Translations under genes and position numbers: made by a program | Notes under the pieces: model-generated | Database searches by the model: none | The model's input: only the letters and a program-made list of their open reading frames with translations | What the model was told of the DNA's origin: nothing | From: Candidatus Melainabacteria bacterium | GTDB taxonomy: Bacteria; Cyanobacteriota; Vampirovibrionia; Obscuribacterales; Obscuribacteraceae | Direction of reading: 5' to 3' | Assembly (NCBI GenBank): GCA_016716405.1 | Contig: JADJWK010000001.1 | Coordinates: 1,116,001 to 1,180,000, forward strand | DNA length: 64,000 nucleotides | Part shown: piece after piece, positions 51,292 through 60,187 of the stretch | How the letters are laid out: every line of letters starts with the position of its first letter | How positions within the stretch are numbered: the stretch's first letter is position 1

Positions 51292-52584
51292 ATGGAAAGA
51301 GAAGACAAGATCGAAATCGATCTCCTGGTCGAGCCCATCGGTGAGCTGGTCACGTCCGGACAGAGGGGCGGCCCGGCAAGAGGGCGGGCCATGGCTGAGA
51401 TCGAAAGGATCAGGGACGGGGCCATTGCCATCAGAGACGGTGAGATCGTTCTGGCCGGTGATCGCGATCATGTGCTTTCGCGAATCGCCGACGGGTCGGT
51501 CTGTAATGTGGTAGCAGCAGGGGATCGCCTTGTCAGCCCGGGACTCGTAGACCCGCACACTCATCTGATTTTCGGAGGCGACAGGGCGGACGAGTTTATG
51601 ATGCGCTGCCAGGGCAAGACCTACGCCGAGATTGCCGAGGCGGGGGGAGGGATCGTCGCGAGCATGCGCGGTACCAGAGATGCGTCCCTGGCCGATCTGG
51701 TGGCGAGCGGACGCCGCCGTCTCGATCGGATGCTTGCGCACGGTACCACCACCTGCGAAGTCAAGACTGGTTATGGTCTCGATCGGGAAAGCGAGCTCAG
51801 GATGCTTACTGCCATCCTCGATCTGGACGCCGAGCATCCGGTGGATCTCGTGCCGACATTCCTGCCTGCACATGCGGTGCCTCCCGGGAAGGGTCGCAGC
51901 GAGTATGTGGATGATATCGTCTCGGATATTTTGCCGGCGGCGGCGCGACTCCTCGATGAGCGCGGGCTTGCGCGTCACTCGATCTATGTCGATGTTTTTT
52001 GCGACCGCGGTTATTTCACCCTGGCCGATACCGAAGCGATTTTCGAGAAGGCGCTGTCTCTGGGGATGAGGCTCAAGGTGCATGCCGATGAGTTCGAGAG
52101 CCTGGGCGCCACAGCCCTGGCGGCCGAGAAAGGAGCAGCCAGCGCCGACCATTTGCTGGCCATAACCGACCAGGATATAGATCGTCTGGCCGCTTCCGGG
52201 ACTGTGGCGGTTCTCCTGCCGGGCACTTCTTTCTACCTCAACTTGAAGGAGCACGCACCGGCTCGCAGGCTTATCGATGCCGGCGCCGCCGTGGCGGTGG
52301 GATCGGACTATAATCCCGGCTCCTGCCATATATTTTCGCTGCCTATGATCATGGGTCTTACCTGCCTGCACCTGGGCCTGAAAGTGGAGGAGGCACTAAC
52401 TGCGATGACAGTCAATGCTGCTTTTGCTGTTGGAGCCGGCGACCGTATCGGGCGGCTAAGCGAAGGGTATCAGGCGGATATCGTCATATGGGATGTCGGT
52501 CGACTGGAGGAGATTCCATACAATATGGGTTTCAATCCGGCCGGTACCATTATCAAGAAAGGACGAGTGGTGCCCGCAAGTTAG
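51292..52584 (+). CDS. hutI: Imidazolonepropionase
   Basis: A 430-residue amidohydrolase of the histidine-degradation pathway, opening 4-imidazolone-5-propanoate to formiminoglutamate. Signature motifs: VDPHTHLIFGGDRADEFMMR (metal HxH), LAHGTTTCEVKTGYGLDRES, LRLKVHADEFESLGATALA (metal His), ASADHLLAI and VGSDYNPGSCHIFSLPMIM (catalytic Asp). The ATG at 51292 has GGGGAG about 5 nt upstream and fits the family length; a longer frame to 51241 is possible. No other hut gene (hutH, hutU, hutG) is next to it, so the pathway genes are dispersed here. Cytosolic, zinc or iron dependent in known members. Confidence 0.95.
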   Translation: MEREDKIEIDLLVEPIGELVTSGQRGGPARGRAMAEIERIRDGAIAIRDGEIVLAGDRDHVLSRIADGSVCNVVAAGDRLVSPGLVDPHTHLIFGGDRADEFMMRCQGKTYAEIAEAGGGIVASMRGTRDASLADLVASGRRRLDRMLAHGTTTCEVKTGYGLDRESELRMLTAILDLDAEHPVDLVPTFLPAHAVPPGKGRSEYVDDIVSDILPAAARLLDERGLARHSIYVDVFCDRGYFTLADTEAIFEKALSLGMRLKVHADEFESLGATALAAEKGAASADHLLAITDQDIDRLAASGTVAVLLPGTSFYLNLKEHAPARRLIDAGAAVAVGSDYNPGSCHIFSLPMIMGLTCLHLGLKVEEALTAMTVNAAFAVGAGDRIGRLSEGYQADIVIWDVGRLEEIPYNMGFNPAGTIIKKGRVVPAS

Positions 52585-52610
52585 TGATAATAAATTCGCG
52601 GTGTTTGCAC

Positions 52611-52638
52611 TTGTTTTATTACTTGCTTTAGTTATAAT
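52611..52638 (+). promoter_or_regulatory. Probable promoter for the 52756 gene
   Basis: TTGTTT (52611-52616), 16 nt, then a perfect TATAAT (52633-52638) in an AT-rich patch after hutI. It would give a leader of about 110 nt before the coiled-coil gene at 52756. Confidence 0.4.
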
Positions 52639-52755
52639 TCTAAAGACGCCACCACTTCCGGGGGCCTGTGGAGACATATACCAGGAAGCGATCGCACTAC
52701 AATCGGTGCTTCCCTATTTTTGTTCTGATAATTCAATTGAGGTGTCTTACTAAAA

Positions 52756-53181
52756 ATGGCTGAAGCGAAGCGCATTTCCGACGAAGCTAACGATCCCCGC
52801 GAGCAGGGATACGATCTGGAAGGTTTCGAGCAGTTTTTCGAGGGAGAGAGCTCCGGCTCCAGTACCACAATCAGTACCACCAGCAATGTGGAGCTGACTG
52901 CTGCCCAGATGGAGAAGCTCGTCGAGCGGCTCTCCGAATTGATCACCCTTTCCGTGGATCAACGAATCGAGACCAGCAAGATCGCCAATCAGCTCATGGA
53001 GAATCAGCGGCAGCTGGTGGCTACCCAGCAGATCTTGATCAATCTCATGGAGCGCTCCATCGAGGTGACCCGTCATGTCACTTCTATCGAAGAGCGCCTG
53101 CCTGCTATCTTCGAGCTTCCCCGCGTCGTCGAGAGCCTCCGGCTCCGGGTCGCGCAGCTCGAAGGAATCGAAACCCGCTAG
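52756..53181 (+). CDS. Small coiled-coil hypothetical protein
   Basis: A 141-residue soluble protein I do not recognise. Residues 1-45 are acidic and Ser/Thr-rich (GESSGSSTTISTTSNVEL). Residues ~48-110 are a long amphipathic helix suited to a coiled coil (AAQMEKLVERLSELITLSVD, QLMENQRQLVATQQILINLM), and a second helix follows to the end (VVESLRLRVAQLEGIETR). There is no signal peptide or TM helix. It has its own likely promoter and a GTG-rich leader. The gene after it encodes a one-TM protein with the same strand and a 186-nt gap containing an inverted repeat, so a shared unit is uncertain. Confidence 0.65.
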   Translation: MAEAKRISDEANDPREQGYDLEGFEQFFEGESSGSSTTISTTSNVELTAAQMEKLVERLSELITLSVDQRIETSKIANQLMENQRQLVATQQILINLMERSIEVTRHVTSIEERLPAIFELPRVVESLRLRVAQLEGIETR

Positions 53182-53218
53182 GGCTCTTGATAACAGGGCA
53201 AAAGGGTCACAGGTTGAC

Positions 53219-53249
53219 GCTTTATGAGCAGAAATAAATGTCATAAAGC
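53219..53249. repeat. 9-bp perfect inverted repeat
   Basis: GCTTTATGA (53219-53227) and TCATAAAGC (53241-53249) flank 13 nt, 38 nt after the coiled-coil gene's stop. A hairpin is possible but no T-run follows, so it is either a weak terminator, an RNA-stability element or an operator for the gene at 53368. Confidence 0.45.
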
Positions 53250-53367
53250 CTAGGTCTTCGTGATCCTACGCTTTACACTACCTCTTGCATATATAACGAT
53301 CATGGCGGCTCGGAATATCTCCAGAAGTTCATTTTCGGAACAGAGCCCTTCGTAATGCGAGGTAGAG

Positions 53368-54138
53368 ATGACCCAGACTTTCATGGACGGCGGTGGACGC
53401 GACGGCGGTGGCGCTGCTTTTCAGGGACCGGGCAATGATGCTCCGAGCTTCGATGCCGGCGCCGATATGGGTGGTCCATCCAACACCGCAGTCTGGAACC
53501 CCGGATTGAAGGGCGTCAAGCTCTCGGATATGGTCCAGGGGATCAATGTCACTCCGAACTTCATGCTTGCCATGCTCTTCCTCGGTTTCACCGCATGGCT
53601 TTTCGTGATCTACTGGATCCGGCACAATGAGCCCCTTGCCAATCAGGTCCTCGGCACCCCGGCTGCCCTGGCACCCACAGGCAGCGCTGATCGCGCCATT
53701 GTGGACGGAGTCCGCAACGCTCTTCCGATAAGGACTTCCAACAGTTTCGCCAATTTCTATACCCCCGACCGGAAGCAGCGCTCCCAGCAGGAGTCCGGCG
53801 CCGGGGAGGCCTATAGCTATACCGGCGCTTACAACCAGACCGACAATCGCATCGAGCGTAATTTCGGCGACGCTTATCCTGTGGCAAGCGGGCAGACCAT
53901 GCTGGGTCCCAGTCATGCTCGCATCGACAAGCAAGGACGGGAGCATGTGGTCGTACCGACGCCCGGTGCCGTCTATGTCCCGGAAGCCGGAGTGGTCAAT
54001 TATCACGCGCCTGATGTGCCGACTGGCATGGCTCCCGCCACCCCCAGCCATCACGGCATGAAGATCTCCAACAGCCATTATCATGTCGGCGTGCACACTG
54101 CCGATGGTCCGAAGCTGCGCACAGTGGTCAATCGGTAG
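53368..54138 (+). CDS. Single-TM hypothetical protein with Gly-rich N-terminus
   Basis: A 256-residue protein of unknown family. The N-terminal ~45 residues are Gly/Asp-rich and probably disordered (MDGGGRDGGGAAFQGPGND). One TM helix lies at about 68-90 (NFMLAMLFLGFTAWLFVIYW). The rest is hydrophilic, rich in Gly, Pro, Asn and His (HGMKISNSHYHVGVHTADG), likely a flexible extracytoplasmic or cytoplasmic tail. GAGGTAGAG precedes the ATG. It is convergent with the aldo-keto reductase gene, the stops 2 nt apart. No catalytic motif can be seen; it could be a structural envelope protein. Confidence 0.65.
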   Translation: MTQTFMDGGGRDGGGAAFQGPGNDAPSFDAGADMGGPSNTAVWNPGLKGVKLSDMVQGINVTPNFMLAMLFLGFTAWLFVIYWIRHNEPLANQVLGTPAALAPTGSADRAIVDGVRNALPIRTSNSFANFYTPDRKQRSQQESGAGEAYSYTGAYNQTDNRIERNFGDAYPVASGQTMLGPSHARIDKQGREHVVVPTPGAVYVPEAGVVNYHAPDVPTGMAPATPSHHGMKISNSHYHVGVHTADGPKLRTVVNR

Positions 54139-54140
54139 GC

Positions 54141-55091
54141 TCAGAGCCCGAAGCTCTTTTCTCTGAGTTCATCGATCATCTGTAACTCTTCGGCGGTGAG
54201 GGCCCTGGTCTGGCCGGCGGTGAAGTTCTCCTGGGCCTGCTCGGCTGTCTTCACGCCGGCGATGACAGTGGACACTTCCCGGTGCTCGAGCACCCATCGA
54301 ATAGCAGCTTGAGCCAGGGTGCGCTTGCCGGGAAGTGTCAGGAAGCTCAGTGCGCGAGCGGCTTTCACCCGAGCGTTGATAAATTCTCTCGGCCAGCTCT
54401 GGCGTATATCACCGCTGGCAAAGCGAGCATTGATCTCATACTTGCCGCTGAGAAAGCCGTTGGCCAGCGGCTCTCGCGCAATGATCGCGCAGCCCCGTGC
54501 GGAAGCCTTTTCGAAGAGTCTCTGGCAGGAGTCGCTGGCGAAGATATTGATCGGCACTTGCAGGGAGTCGGGAAGCCCGGTCTCCAGCGCTTTCAGACCT
54601 TCTTCCGCGCTGCCCACCGAAACTCCCCAGGCTCGAATCTTTCCTTCTTGCTTCAAATCCCGGAGGACCTGATAGGTATTATCGTTCTCGATCAGCTCGA
54701 GAGGCGGGTTGTGGAGTTGATAGATGTCTACGAAATCAGTCTTGAGCCGGTACAGGCTCTTCTCAAGGGCAAAGCGCACATACTCCGCCGTGAAGGTCTG
54801 GAAGCCGTAGCCCTGGTAGAAGTCCGATCCCGCCTTGGTGGCGATCACATGCCGGTCTCGCCGACCTTTCAGGGACCGGCCCAGGAGCTCTTCGCTCTTG
54901 CCCCAGCCATAGACGTCGGCGGTGTCGAAGAAATTGCAGCCCAGATCGATCGCTTTCTCTATCGAGAGAAGAGATTCCCTGTCGTCGGTGGGTCCATAGC
55001 TGATTCCATGCTCGTTTCCACCGACAGCCCAGGAGCCGTAGCCGATCTCCGAGACCTTGATACCTGTTTTACCGAAGTCCCTGTACTGCAT
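54141..55091 (-). CDS. Aldo/keto reductase
   Basis: A 316-residue NADPH-dependent oxidoreductase of the AKR superfamily (TIM barrel, cytosolic). The catalytic tetrad is visible: Asp and Tyr in FFDTADVYGWGKSEELLG, Lys in VIATKAGSDF, His in DIYQLHNPPLELI. The cofactor-binding end is RWVLEHREVSTVIAGVKTAE. The N-terminus MQYRDFGKTGIKVSEIGYGS is standard for the YdhF/YajO-like group. The gene is alone on its strand, divergent from the ferredoxin-NADP reductase gene. The physiological substrate is unknown; aldehydes or keto-sugars are typical of the group. Confidence 0.92.
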   Translation of the reverse strand: MQYRDFGKTGIKVSEIGYGSWAVGGNEHGISYGPTDDRESLLSIEKAIDLGCNFFDTADVYGWGKSEELLGRSLKGRRDRHVIATKAGSDFYQGYGFQTFTAEYVRFALEKSLYRLKTDFVDIYQLHNPPLELIENDNTYQVLRDLKQEGKIRAWGVSVGSAEEGLKALETGLPDSLQVPINIFASDSCQRLFEKASARGCAIIAREPLANGFLSGKYEINARFASGDIRQSWPREFINARVKAARALSFLTLPGKRTLAQAAIRWVLEHREVSTVIAGVKTAEQAQENFTAGQTRALTAEELQMIDELREKSFGL

Positions 55092-55213
55092 CCAGCTACC
55101 GAATCCTTAAGTCTGGTCCTTCAAGAATCATGAACAGAAAGGCATTTAGAGTGCTTAGTGTATTACAATAGCCGATCAAGCTGATTGGATATCCTGGAGA
55201 CTCTTTCGCACTC

Positions 55214-56215
55214 ATGGATGTATTTGACATTACGATTGTAGGTGGCGGTCCGACTGGGCTTTTCGGAGCATTCTACGCGGGTCTGCGTGGGCTCAAGACC
55301 AAAGTGGTCGATGTGCTTCCCGAGCTGGGCGGACAGTTGACAGCCCTTTACCCCGAGAAATACGTCTATGACGTTGCCGGGCACCCGAAGATTCTCGCCA
55401 AGGATCTTGCCAAGAACCTCGCCACCCAGGCTGCCATTTTCAAGCCTGTATTCTGCCTCGGGCAGAAAGTCCATACTCTGACCCGCTTCGAGCATGAAGG
55501 CGAGATGCTCTGGAAGGTCGAGACCGACAAGAATGAAGACCATATAACCAAGACCGTTCTGCTCGCTCTCGGGGCCGGCGCTTGTGTTCCCAAGAGACTG
55601 GATGTCGACTATCCCGAGGACTGGGAAGACAAATTCGTTTTCTATGCCGTCAAGAGCAAAGAAAAGTTTCGGGGCAAAGACGTCCTCATCGTCGGCGGCG
55701 GGGACTCCGCAGTTGACTGGGCCAATGAGTTCTCGGTCATGGCCAACAGGGTCACCCTGATTCACCGTCGCGACCAGTTCCGCGCCGTGCAGAGCTCCGT
55801 CGAAGAGATGAAGCGCAACAAGGTCGATATAAGAACGTTCTACGAGCTCAAGCAGATGACCGGCAATAACGGCCAGCTCCAGGAAGCGGTAATCTTCGAT
55901 AACCGCACCGGCAAAGAAGAGAATCTCAAGGTCGATGCCGTGCTGATGAACATCGGCTTTGTCATCAACCTGGACTTCCTGCGGCAGTGGGGACTGGAGA
56001 TGGACAAGAACTGCATCACCGTCAACGACAAGATGGCCACCAATCTCGACGGCATCTATGCAGCCGGCGACATCGCGGCTCACTCTGCCAAGCTCAAGCT
56101 GATCGCCACTGGAGCCGCCGAGGCAGCCACCGCCGTCAACTTCGCAGTCACCTATATCAATCCGCAGGCCAAGCTCTATCCCGGGCACTCCAGCAACCTC
56201 AATCTGAGCATTTAG
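55214..56215 (+). CDS. Ferredoxin/flavodoxin-NADP reductase, thioredoxin-reductase type
   Basis: A 333-residue flavoprotein like Bacillus YumC, exchanging electrons between NADPH and ferredoxin. FAD loop: DITIVGGGPTGLFGAFYAGL; then LPELGGQLTALYPEKYVYDV, typical of this subfamily. The NADPH loop is VLIVGGGDSAVDWANEF and the FAD-closing block is GIYAAGDIAAHSAKLKLIAT. The CxxC active site of true thioredoxin reductases is absent, supporting an FNR role. Only a distant GGAG (15 nt) lies before the ATG, so translation may be weak or the start unusual. Its 3' end overlaps the convergent amidohydrolase by 17 nt. Confidence 0.92.
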   Translation: MDVFDITIVGGGPTGLFGAFYAGLRGLKTKVVDVLPELGGQLTALYPEKYVYDVAGHPKILAKDLAKNLATQAAIFKPVFCLGQKVHTLTRFEHEGEMLWKVETDKNEDHITKTVLLALGAGACVPKRLDVDYPEDWEDKFVFYAVKSKEKFRGKDVLIVGGGDSAVDWANEFSVMANRVTLIHRRDQFRAVQSSVEEMKRNKVDIRTFYELKQMTGNNGQLQEAVIFDNRTGKEENLKVDAVLMNIGFVINLDFLRQWGLEMDKNCITVNDKMATNLDGIYAAGDIAAHSAKLKLIATGAAEAATAVNFAVTYINPQAKLYPGHSSNLNLSI

Positions 56216-57170
56216 CCAGTTGAGGAAGGCGCAGCAGGCGCCGGGCATTTACCGAGGCGACATCGACGAATTCCCGGTGAGTGAGGGCGTCCTGGCAGTG
56301 TCTCAGGGCCTGGGATTGTTTATAGAGAGGGAAGTCCGATCCGAAAAGCACCCTCCGGGAGCCGAGTCTGTCCACGGCCCGGCGGATGATCCGGGCCGGC
56401 TGCCAGGATGTCTCGACGAAAGTATTCTCGTAGCGCTCGGCCAGTTCGAGGACCTGGCGCCAGGATTCCCAGCCGATATGAGCCAGGACGAAGCGGACCC
56501 CTGGATACTTCCTGACCAGGGGCTCCAGGGCCTGGACCTCGTTGCAGCCGCCCACCGCCTTGAGATTGCCGGTCGGTATGTGACCGGTGTGAATCATCAC
56601 CGGGATGTCGAATTCCCGAGCCAGATCCACTACGTCAGACATGGCGAAAAGGATCTCTCCGCACTGGAAGCGACCGACGATGGGGTGGAACTTGATACCG
56701 GAAACGGTGCCACATTCGATCATCGGTCGCAGATAGCCCACCGGATCCTCGCAGGCTCGATCGACAGAGCAGAAAACCGAGATTCTGTCGCGGAAAGGCT
56801 CGGTGAGAGATAGAATCGCCCGGGTCGAGGACATGGGCTCGATGGAGTGGATGACGCTATGGTCGATGCCGTTGCGATCCATTGATGCGATGAGCTTGTT
56901 TATGTCATAGGTCTTGAGCAGGCGCAGGACTTCCATCAGTCCGAGCTTGCCCAGGCGCGCATAGAGATAGCGGCTGAGATTGTCCCGGTAGTTGAGCGCC
57001 CAGAAGCGGACGAACATATCGTGAAGGGGCTCGCTCAGGCTGGCTACCTGCTCGAATACCGGCTCCACGACGTTGTATAGAGAAGTCCTGTCCTCGTTGC
57101 AACAAGCGGCCCGGCTGTCTGCATCCTGCAGATGAGTATGGAAGTCGATGGTGTAAAGCCCGTTAAGCAT
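56199..57170 (-). CDS. Amidohydrolase-family metal-dependent hydrolase
   Basis: A 323-residue TIM-barrel hydrolase of the amidohydrolase_2 (ACMSD/TIM-barrel fold) group. Metal ligands appear as YTIDFHTHLQDADSR (HxH), VSGIKFHPIVGRF, IPVMIHTGHIPTGN, VRFVLAHIGWESW and the final Asp in RVLFGSDFPLYKQ. Members decarboxylate or hydrolyse aromatic or related acids; the substrate here is unknown. An insertion of about 50 residues near the N-terminus (from SRAACCNEDR to RYLYARLGKL) with a double Cys is not typical. It is divergent from nrdJ with a 251-nt gap and convergent with the FNR gene. Confidence 0.85.
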   Translation of the reverse strand: MLNGLYTIDFHTHLQDADSRAACCNEDRTSLYNVVEPVFEQVASLSEPLHDMFVRFWALNYRDNLSRYLYARLGKLGLMEVLRLLKTYDINKLIASMDRNGIDHSVIHSIEPMSSTRAILSLTEPFRDRISVFCSVDRACEDPVGYLRPMIECGTVSGIKFHPIVGRFQCGEILFAMSDVVDLAREFDIPVMIHTGHIPTGNLKAVGGCNEVQALEPLVRKYPGVRFVLAHIGWESWRQVLELAERYENTFVETSWQPARIIRRAVDRLGSRRVLFGSDFPLYKQSQALRHCQDALTHREFVDVASVNARRLLRLPQLAKCSD

Positions 57171-57323
57171 GTCTGCCCGTGACTTGCGGATTACCTTCTC
57201 TTACTATATCGCGTACTTTTAATCTATGTAAATCAAGGGTGAATCCGGCGTAGCCGGGCGCCGGTCGAGGATGGCGGACCCCGGGCCGGAGCCTGCCAAT
57301 TGGCGGCCTTGTCAGGCGGCGGG

Positions 57324-57370
57324 ACGCTATATATAGTGTACGGCCTGTTTGTGTGCGCTAATGATGGTGC
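57324..57370 (+). promoter_or_regulatory. NrdR box pair upstream of nrdJ
   Basis: ACGCTATATATAGTGT (57324-57339) matches 15 of 16 positions of the NrdR-box consensus acaCwAtATaTwGtgt. A weaker copy, GCGCTAATGATGGTGC (57355-57370, 9 of 16), lies exactly 31 bp downstream, the three-helical-turn spacing known for NrdR box pairs. They sit just before the nrdJ promoter, so NrdR with bound ATP/dATP would repress it. The first box is convincing, the second weak. Confidence 0.75.
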
Positions 57371-57383
57371 CATACAAATGTAG

Positions 57384-57389
57384 TATAAT
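57384..57389 (+). promoter_or_regulatory. nrdJ -10 box
   Basis: A perfect TATAAT lies 33 nt before the nrdJ start, with no good -35 hexamer at the expected spacing. It fits the position of the NrdR boxes directly upstream. Confidence 0.45.
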
Positions 57390-57421
57390 TAGTTGGTGAA
57401 CTTAGTGAGAGGTTCAATATA

Positions 57422-59446
57422 TTGTTCTCGCCAAATGCCATCAGAGTGCTGGAAAAGCGTTATCTGCTCCGCGACAGCAGCGGTGCCCTGTGCGAGACCC
57501 CCGGGGAGCTTGTCACCCGGGTAGCCCGGGCGGTGGCTTCCTGCGAGGGGCGATGGGGGGCGACCCCCGATGAGCAGGAGGCTCTCGAGAAGCGATTCGC
57601 CGCCCTCATGGGCGAGGGGCGTTTCCTGCCCAACTCTCCTACCCTGATGAATGCCGGTCGCAAGAACGGCCAGCTCTCCGCTTGCTTCGTGCTGCCGGTG
57701 CCCGATTCCCTCGAGGGGATTTTCGAGACCTGCAAGAATGCCGCTCTCATTCACAAGACCGGCGGAGGCACCGGCTTCTCTTTCAGCCGCCTGCGGCCGG
57801 TCAATGACAGGGTGGACTCGAGCGTGGGCGTCGCCTCCGGACCGGTGAGCTTCATGAGTGTCTATGACGCGGCCACCGAAGCGATTCGTCAGGGCGGCAC
57901 CCGGCGCGGGGCCAATATGGGGATCCTCCGGGTCGACCACCCGGATATCGAGCAATTCATCACCTGCAAGCGGGACACCACCAAGCTCAACAATTTCAAT
58001 ATCTCGGTAGCGATCACCGATCGTTTTATGGAAGCCCTGGAGCAGGACGGCGAATACGATCTGATTCATCCCCGCACCGGAGAAGCCGTCCGCCGTCTGC
58101 CGGCCCGGCAGGTTTTCGACATGATCGTCGAGAATGCGCACGCAACCGGCGAGCCAGGCGTGGTTTTCATCGACAGGATCAATGCCGGCGATCCGGTGCG
58201 CCAGTCCTTTGATACCGCGGGCAATATCATCGCCGGCACCGAGGATATCGAGGCCACCAATCCCTGCGGAGAGCAGCCCCTGGGACCCGGGGACGCCTGC
58301 AATCTCGGCTCCATCAATCTCTCCCGCTTCATCGACAGGCAGAGAGGCGACTTCGACTGGCAGGCCCTTGCCGAAGCGATATCTCTTGCAGTGCGTTTTC
58401 TAGATGATGTCATCGAGATCAACAACTATCCTCTTCCTTTCATCGAGCACGCCACCCTCAACAATCGTCGGATCGGGCTCGGCGTGATGGGCTGGGCCGA
58501 GGCTCTCATTCTCATGGGTATCGCGTATGACAGTCAGGAGGCAGTGGACAAAGCCGAAGAGCTCATGAGCTTTTTCGATGAGCGCGCTCACCAGGCTTCG
58601 CGCGAGCTGGCCGCTGTCCGTGGTGTGTTCCCCAACTGGCTCTACACCTCCTGGTCGGACAGCGAAGACCGCCTGCGCAATGCGACGGTCACTACTATCG
58701 CCCCCACCGGCACCATATCGATCATCGCCGGCACCAGCTCGGGAATCGAGCCCCTTTTCGCTGTCTCCTATGTGCGCAGGGTCATGGGAGGCGAGGAGCT
58801 AATCGAGATCAATCCGCTTTTCGAGGCGGTGGCGAAAGAGCGCGGATTTTATAGCGAAGCGCTCATGAGAGAGATTGCCGAGGTCGGCACTCCGGGACAG
58901 GTAGACTCTGTACCTGAGGACGTCAAACGTCTGTTCGTCTGCTCGCACGAGATCGACTATAGCTGGCACATCCAGATGCAGGCGGCTTTCCAGCGGCACA
59001 CCGACAATGCCGTCTCGAAGACTATCAATTTCCCCGGCACCGCCACCGTAGAGGAAGTCGAGCAGGCTTACCTCCTCGCCTGGCAGCTTGGTCTCAAGGG
59101 GATCACCGTTTACCGCGATACCTCCAGGTCGACCCAGGTCCTCAATATCTCCCGGACCGATCCTCTATTAAAGGATGAGAAAAGAAAAAAGTCCGGGAGC
59201 AGGGATTCTGCGGGGACTGCTACTAGTCCCCGGCTTCGGGGCGATATAGACAGAGCACATATCGACCATGAAGCAGAATTAGTGGCCGCCGGCTCATCAG
59301 GCAAAGCTCGCTCCGGGCGCCGATTCCGGGAGCGGACCGGAGTGCGCCGCCGTACCGATTGTCCCGAATGCGGGCACAGCTCCGGTTCTCTGCTCAAGTA
59401 CGAAGCCTGCTTCCTGTGCGTATCCTGCGGTTATACTAAATGTTGA
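57422..59446 (+). CDS. nrdJ: Adenosylcobalamin-dependent (class II) ribonucleotide reductase
   Basis: A 674-residue enzyme reducing ribonucleotides to deoxyribonucleotides with a B12 radical. Motifs: FLPNSPTLMNAGRKNGQLSA with the first active-site Cys region (ACFVLP), GGGTGFSFSRLRP, GGTRRGANMGILRVDHPDI, NPCGEQPLGPGDACNLGSIN (catalytic NxCxE) and TTIAPTGTISIIAGTSSG. After residue ~565 a ~75-residue charged linker leads to a C-terminal zinc ribbon (CPECG, CVSCGYTKC) that re-reduces the active site. TTG start with AGAGG 8 nt upstream; no in-frame ATG lies nearby. dcd follows 24 nt later, making a dNTP-supply pair. NrdR-type boxes lie upstream. Confidence 0.95.
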   Translation: MFSPNAIRVLEKRYLLRDSSGALCETPGELVTRVARAVASCEGRWGATPDEQEALEKRFAALMGEGRFLPNSPTLMNAGRKNGQLSACFVLPVPDSLEGIFETCKNAALIHKTGGGTGFSFSRLRPVNDRVDSSVGVASGPVSFMSVYDAATEAIRQGGTRRGANMGILRVDHPDIEQFITCKRDTTKLNNFNISVAITDRFMEALEQDGEYDLIHPRTGEAVRRLPARQVFDMIVENAHATGEPGVVFIDRINAGDPVRQSFDTAGNIIAGTEDIEATNPCGEQPLGPGDACNLGSINLSRFIDRQRGDFDWQALAEAISLAVRFLDDVIEINNYPLPFIEHATLNNRRIGLGVMGWAEALILMGIAYDSQEAVDKAEELMSFFDERAHQASRELAAVRGVFPNWLYTSWSDSEDRLRNATVTTIAPTGTISIIAGTSSGIEPLFAVSYVRRVMGGEELIEINPLFEAVAKERGFYSEALMREIAEVGTPGQVDSVPEDVKRLFVCSHEIDYSWHIQMQAAFQRHTDNAVSKTINFPGTATVEEVEQAYLLAWQLGLKGITVYRDTSRSTQVLNISRTDPLLKDEKRKKSGSRDSAGTATSPRLRGDIDRAHIDHEAELVAAGSSGKARSGRRFRERTGVRRRTDCPECGHSSGSLLKYEACFLCVSCGYTKC

Positions 59447-59470
59447 GCCATACTTGATAGGAATCGGATA

Positions 59471-60037
59471 ATGTCGATACTGGTTGACCATGAAATTCGC
59501 AAAGAAGTGCGTTCCGGCAGCTTGATCATCGAGCCATACGATGATGCGCTTATCCAGCCCAATTCTTACGATGTTCGCCTGGCAGACAGTTTTTCCTGGC
59601 ACGATCCGGATGAGGCTGTCATCGATCCCTATCAGTCCGAGACTGTCCTTCAGGGTCTCTGTCATGTGGTGAGCGACAGCATCGTCATCCAGCCCAAGCA
59701 ATTCGTTCTCGGTGCCACTCTCGAGAAGATGACCCTCCCCGATGACATAGTCGGGCAGCTCACCGGCAAGTCCAGCCTGGCCCGTCTCGGTGTCATGGTC
59801 CACGTCACTGCCGGATTCATCGATGCAGGGTTCAGCAATCCGCCGGCTCAGATCACCCTCGAGATCGTCAATGTCGGTAACCGGCCGGTCAGGCTCCATG
59901 CCGGAATGCCCATCGGGCAGATGGTCTTCACTCGCACAGCCCGCTGCGAGCTCCCGTACAGCCTCAAGCCTTCCGCCAAATATAACGGTCAACCGGCAGC
60001 GGCGCACAGTCGGTATTATCTGAACAGCAGTCCCTGA
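59471..60037 (+). CDS. dcd: dCTP deaminase
   Basis: A 188-residue homotrimeric enzyme converting dCTP to dUTP (or directly to dUMP in bifunctional members). Motifs: IEPYDDALIQPNSYDVRLAD, then LGATLEKMTLPDDIVGQLTG, the phosphate loop GKSSLARLGVMVHVTAGFID and QITLEIVNVGNRPVRL with the catalytic Glu. The end GMPIGQMVFTRTA and SAKYNGQ is standard. Length matches E. coli Dcd (193). It follows nrdJ by 24 nt and is likely regulated with it by NrdR. Monofunctional or bifunctional type cannot be decided by eye. Confidence 0.95.
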   Translation: MSILVDHEIRKEVRSGSLIIEPYDDALIQPNSYDVRLADSFSWHDPDEAVIDPYQSETVLQGLCHVVSDSIVIQPKQFVLGATLEKMTLPDDIVGQLTGKSSLARLGVMVHVTAGFIDAGFSNPPAQITLEIVNVGNRPVRLHAGMPIGQMVFTRTARCELPYSLKPSAKYNGQPAAAHSRYYLNSSP

Positions 60038-60187
60038 TTTTTAATCTGAATCATGGGAATTCTCCCACCCCTTTCGGACATCTACGAATTTACTCCAGAC
60101 CTTAACTCGCTCTAAGATAAGGTACCGTCGGATGACGGCAAGCGGCCCAATTTCTCAACCGCAGGTTTTTCTGGAGGAGCAGCCCAT

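Noticed and set aside
52601..52753. A 50-codon hydrophobic ORF (MFALVLLLALVIILKTPPLP start) after hutI.
   Set aside because: No ribosome-binding site, and it overlaps the probable promoter of the next gene; low support.
57238..57297. Text resembling a cobalamin riboswitch (GGTGAATCC, later GGCCGGAGCCTGCC) before the B12-dependent nrdJ.
   Set aside because: The B12 box is two bases short, the core is incomplete, and the element lies upstream of the likely nrdJ promoter. A covariance search with the cobalamin riboswitch model would settle it; a significant hit would overturn this.
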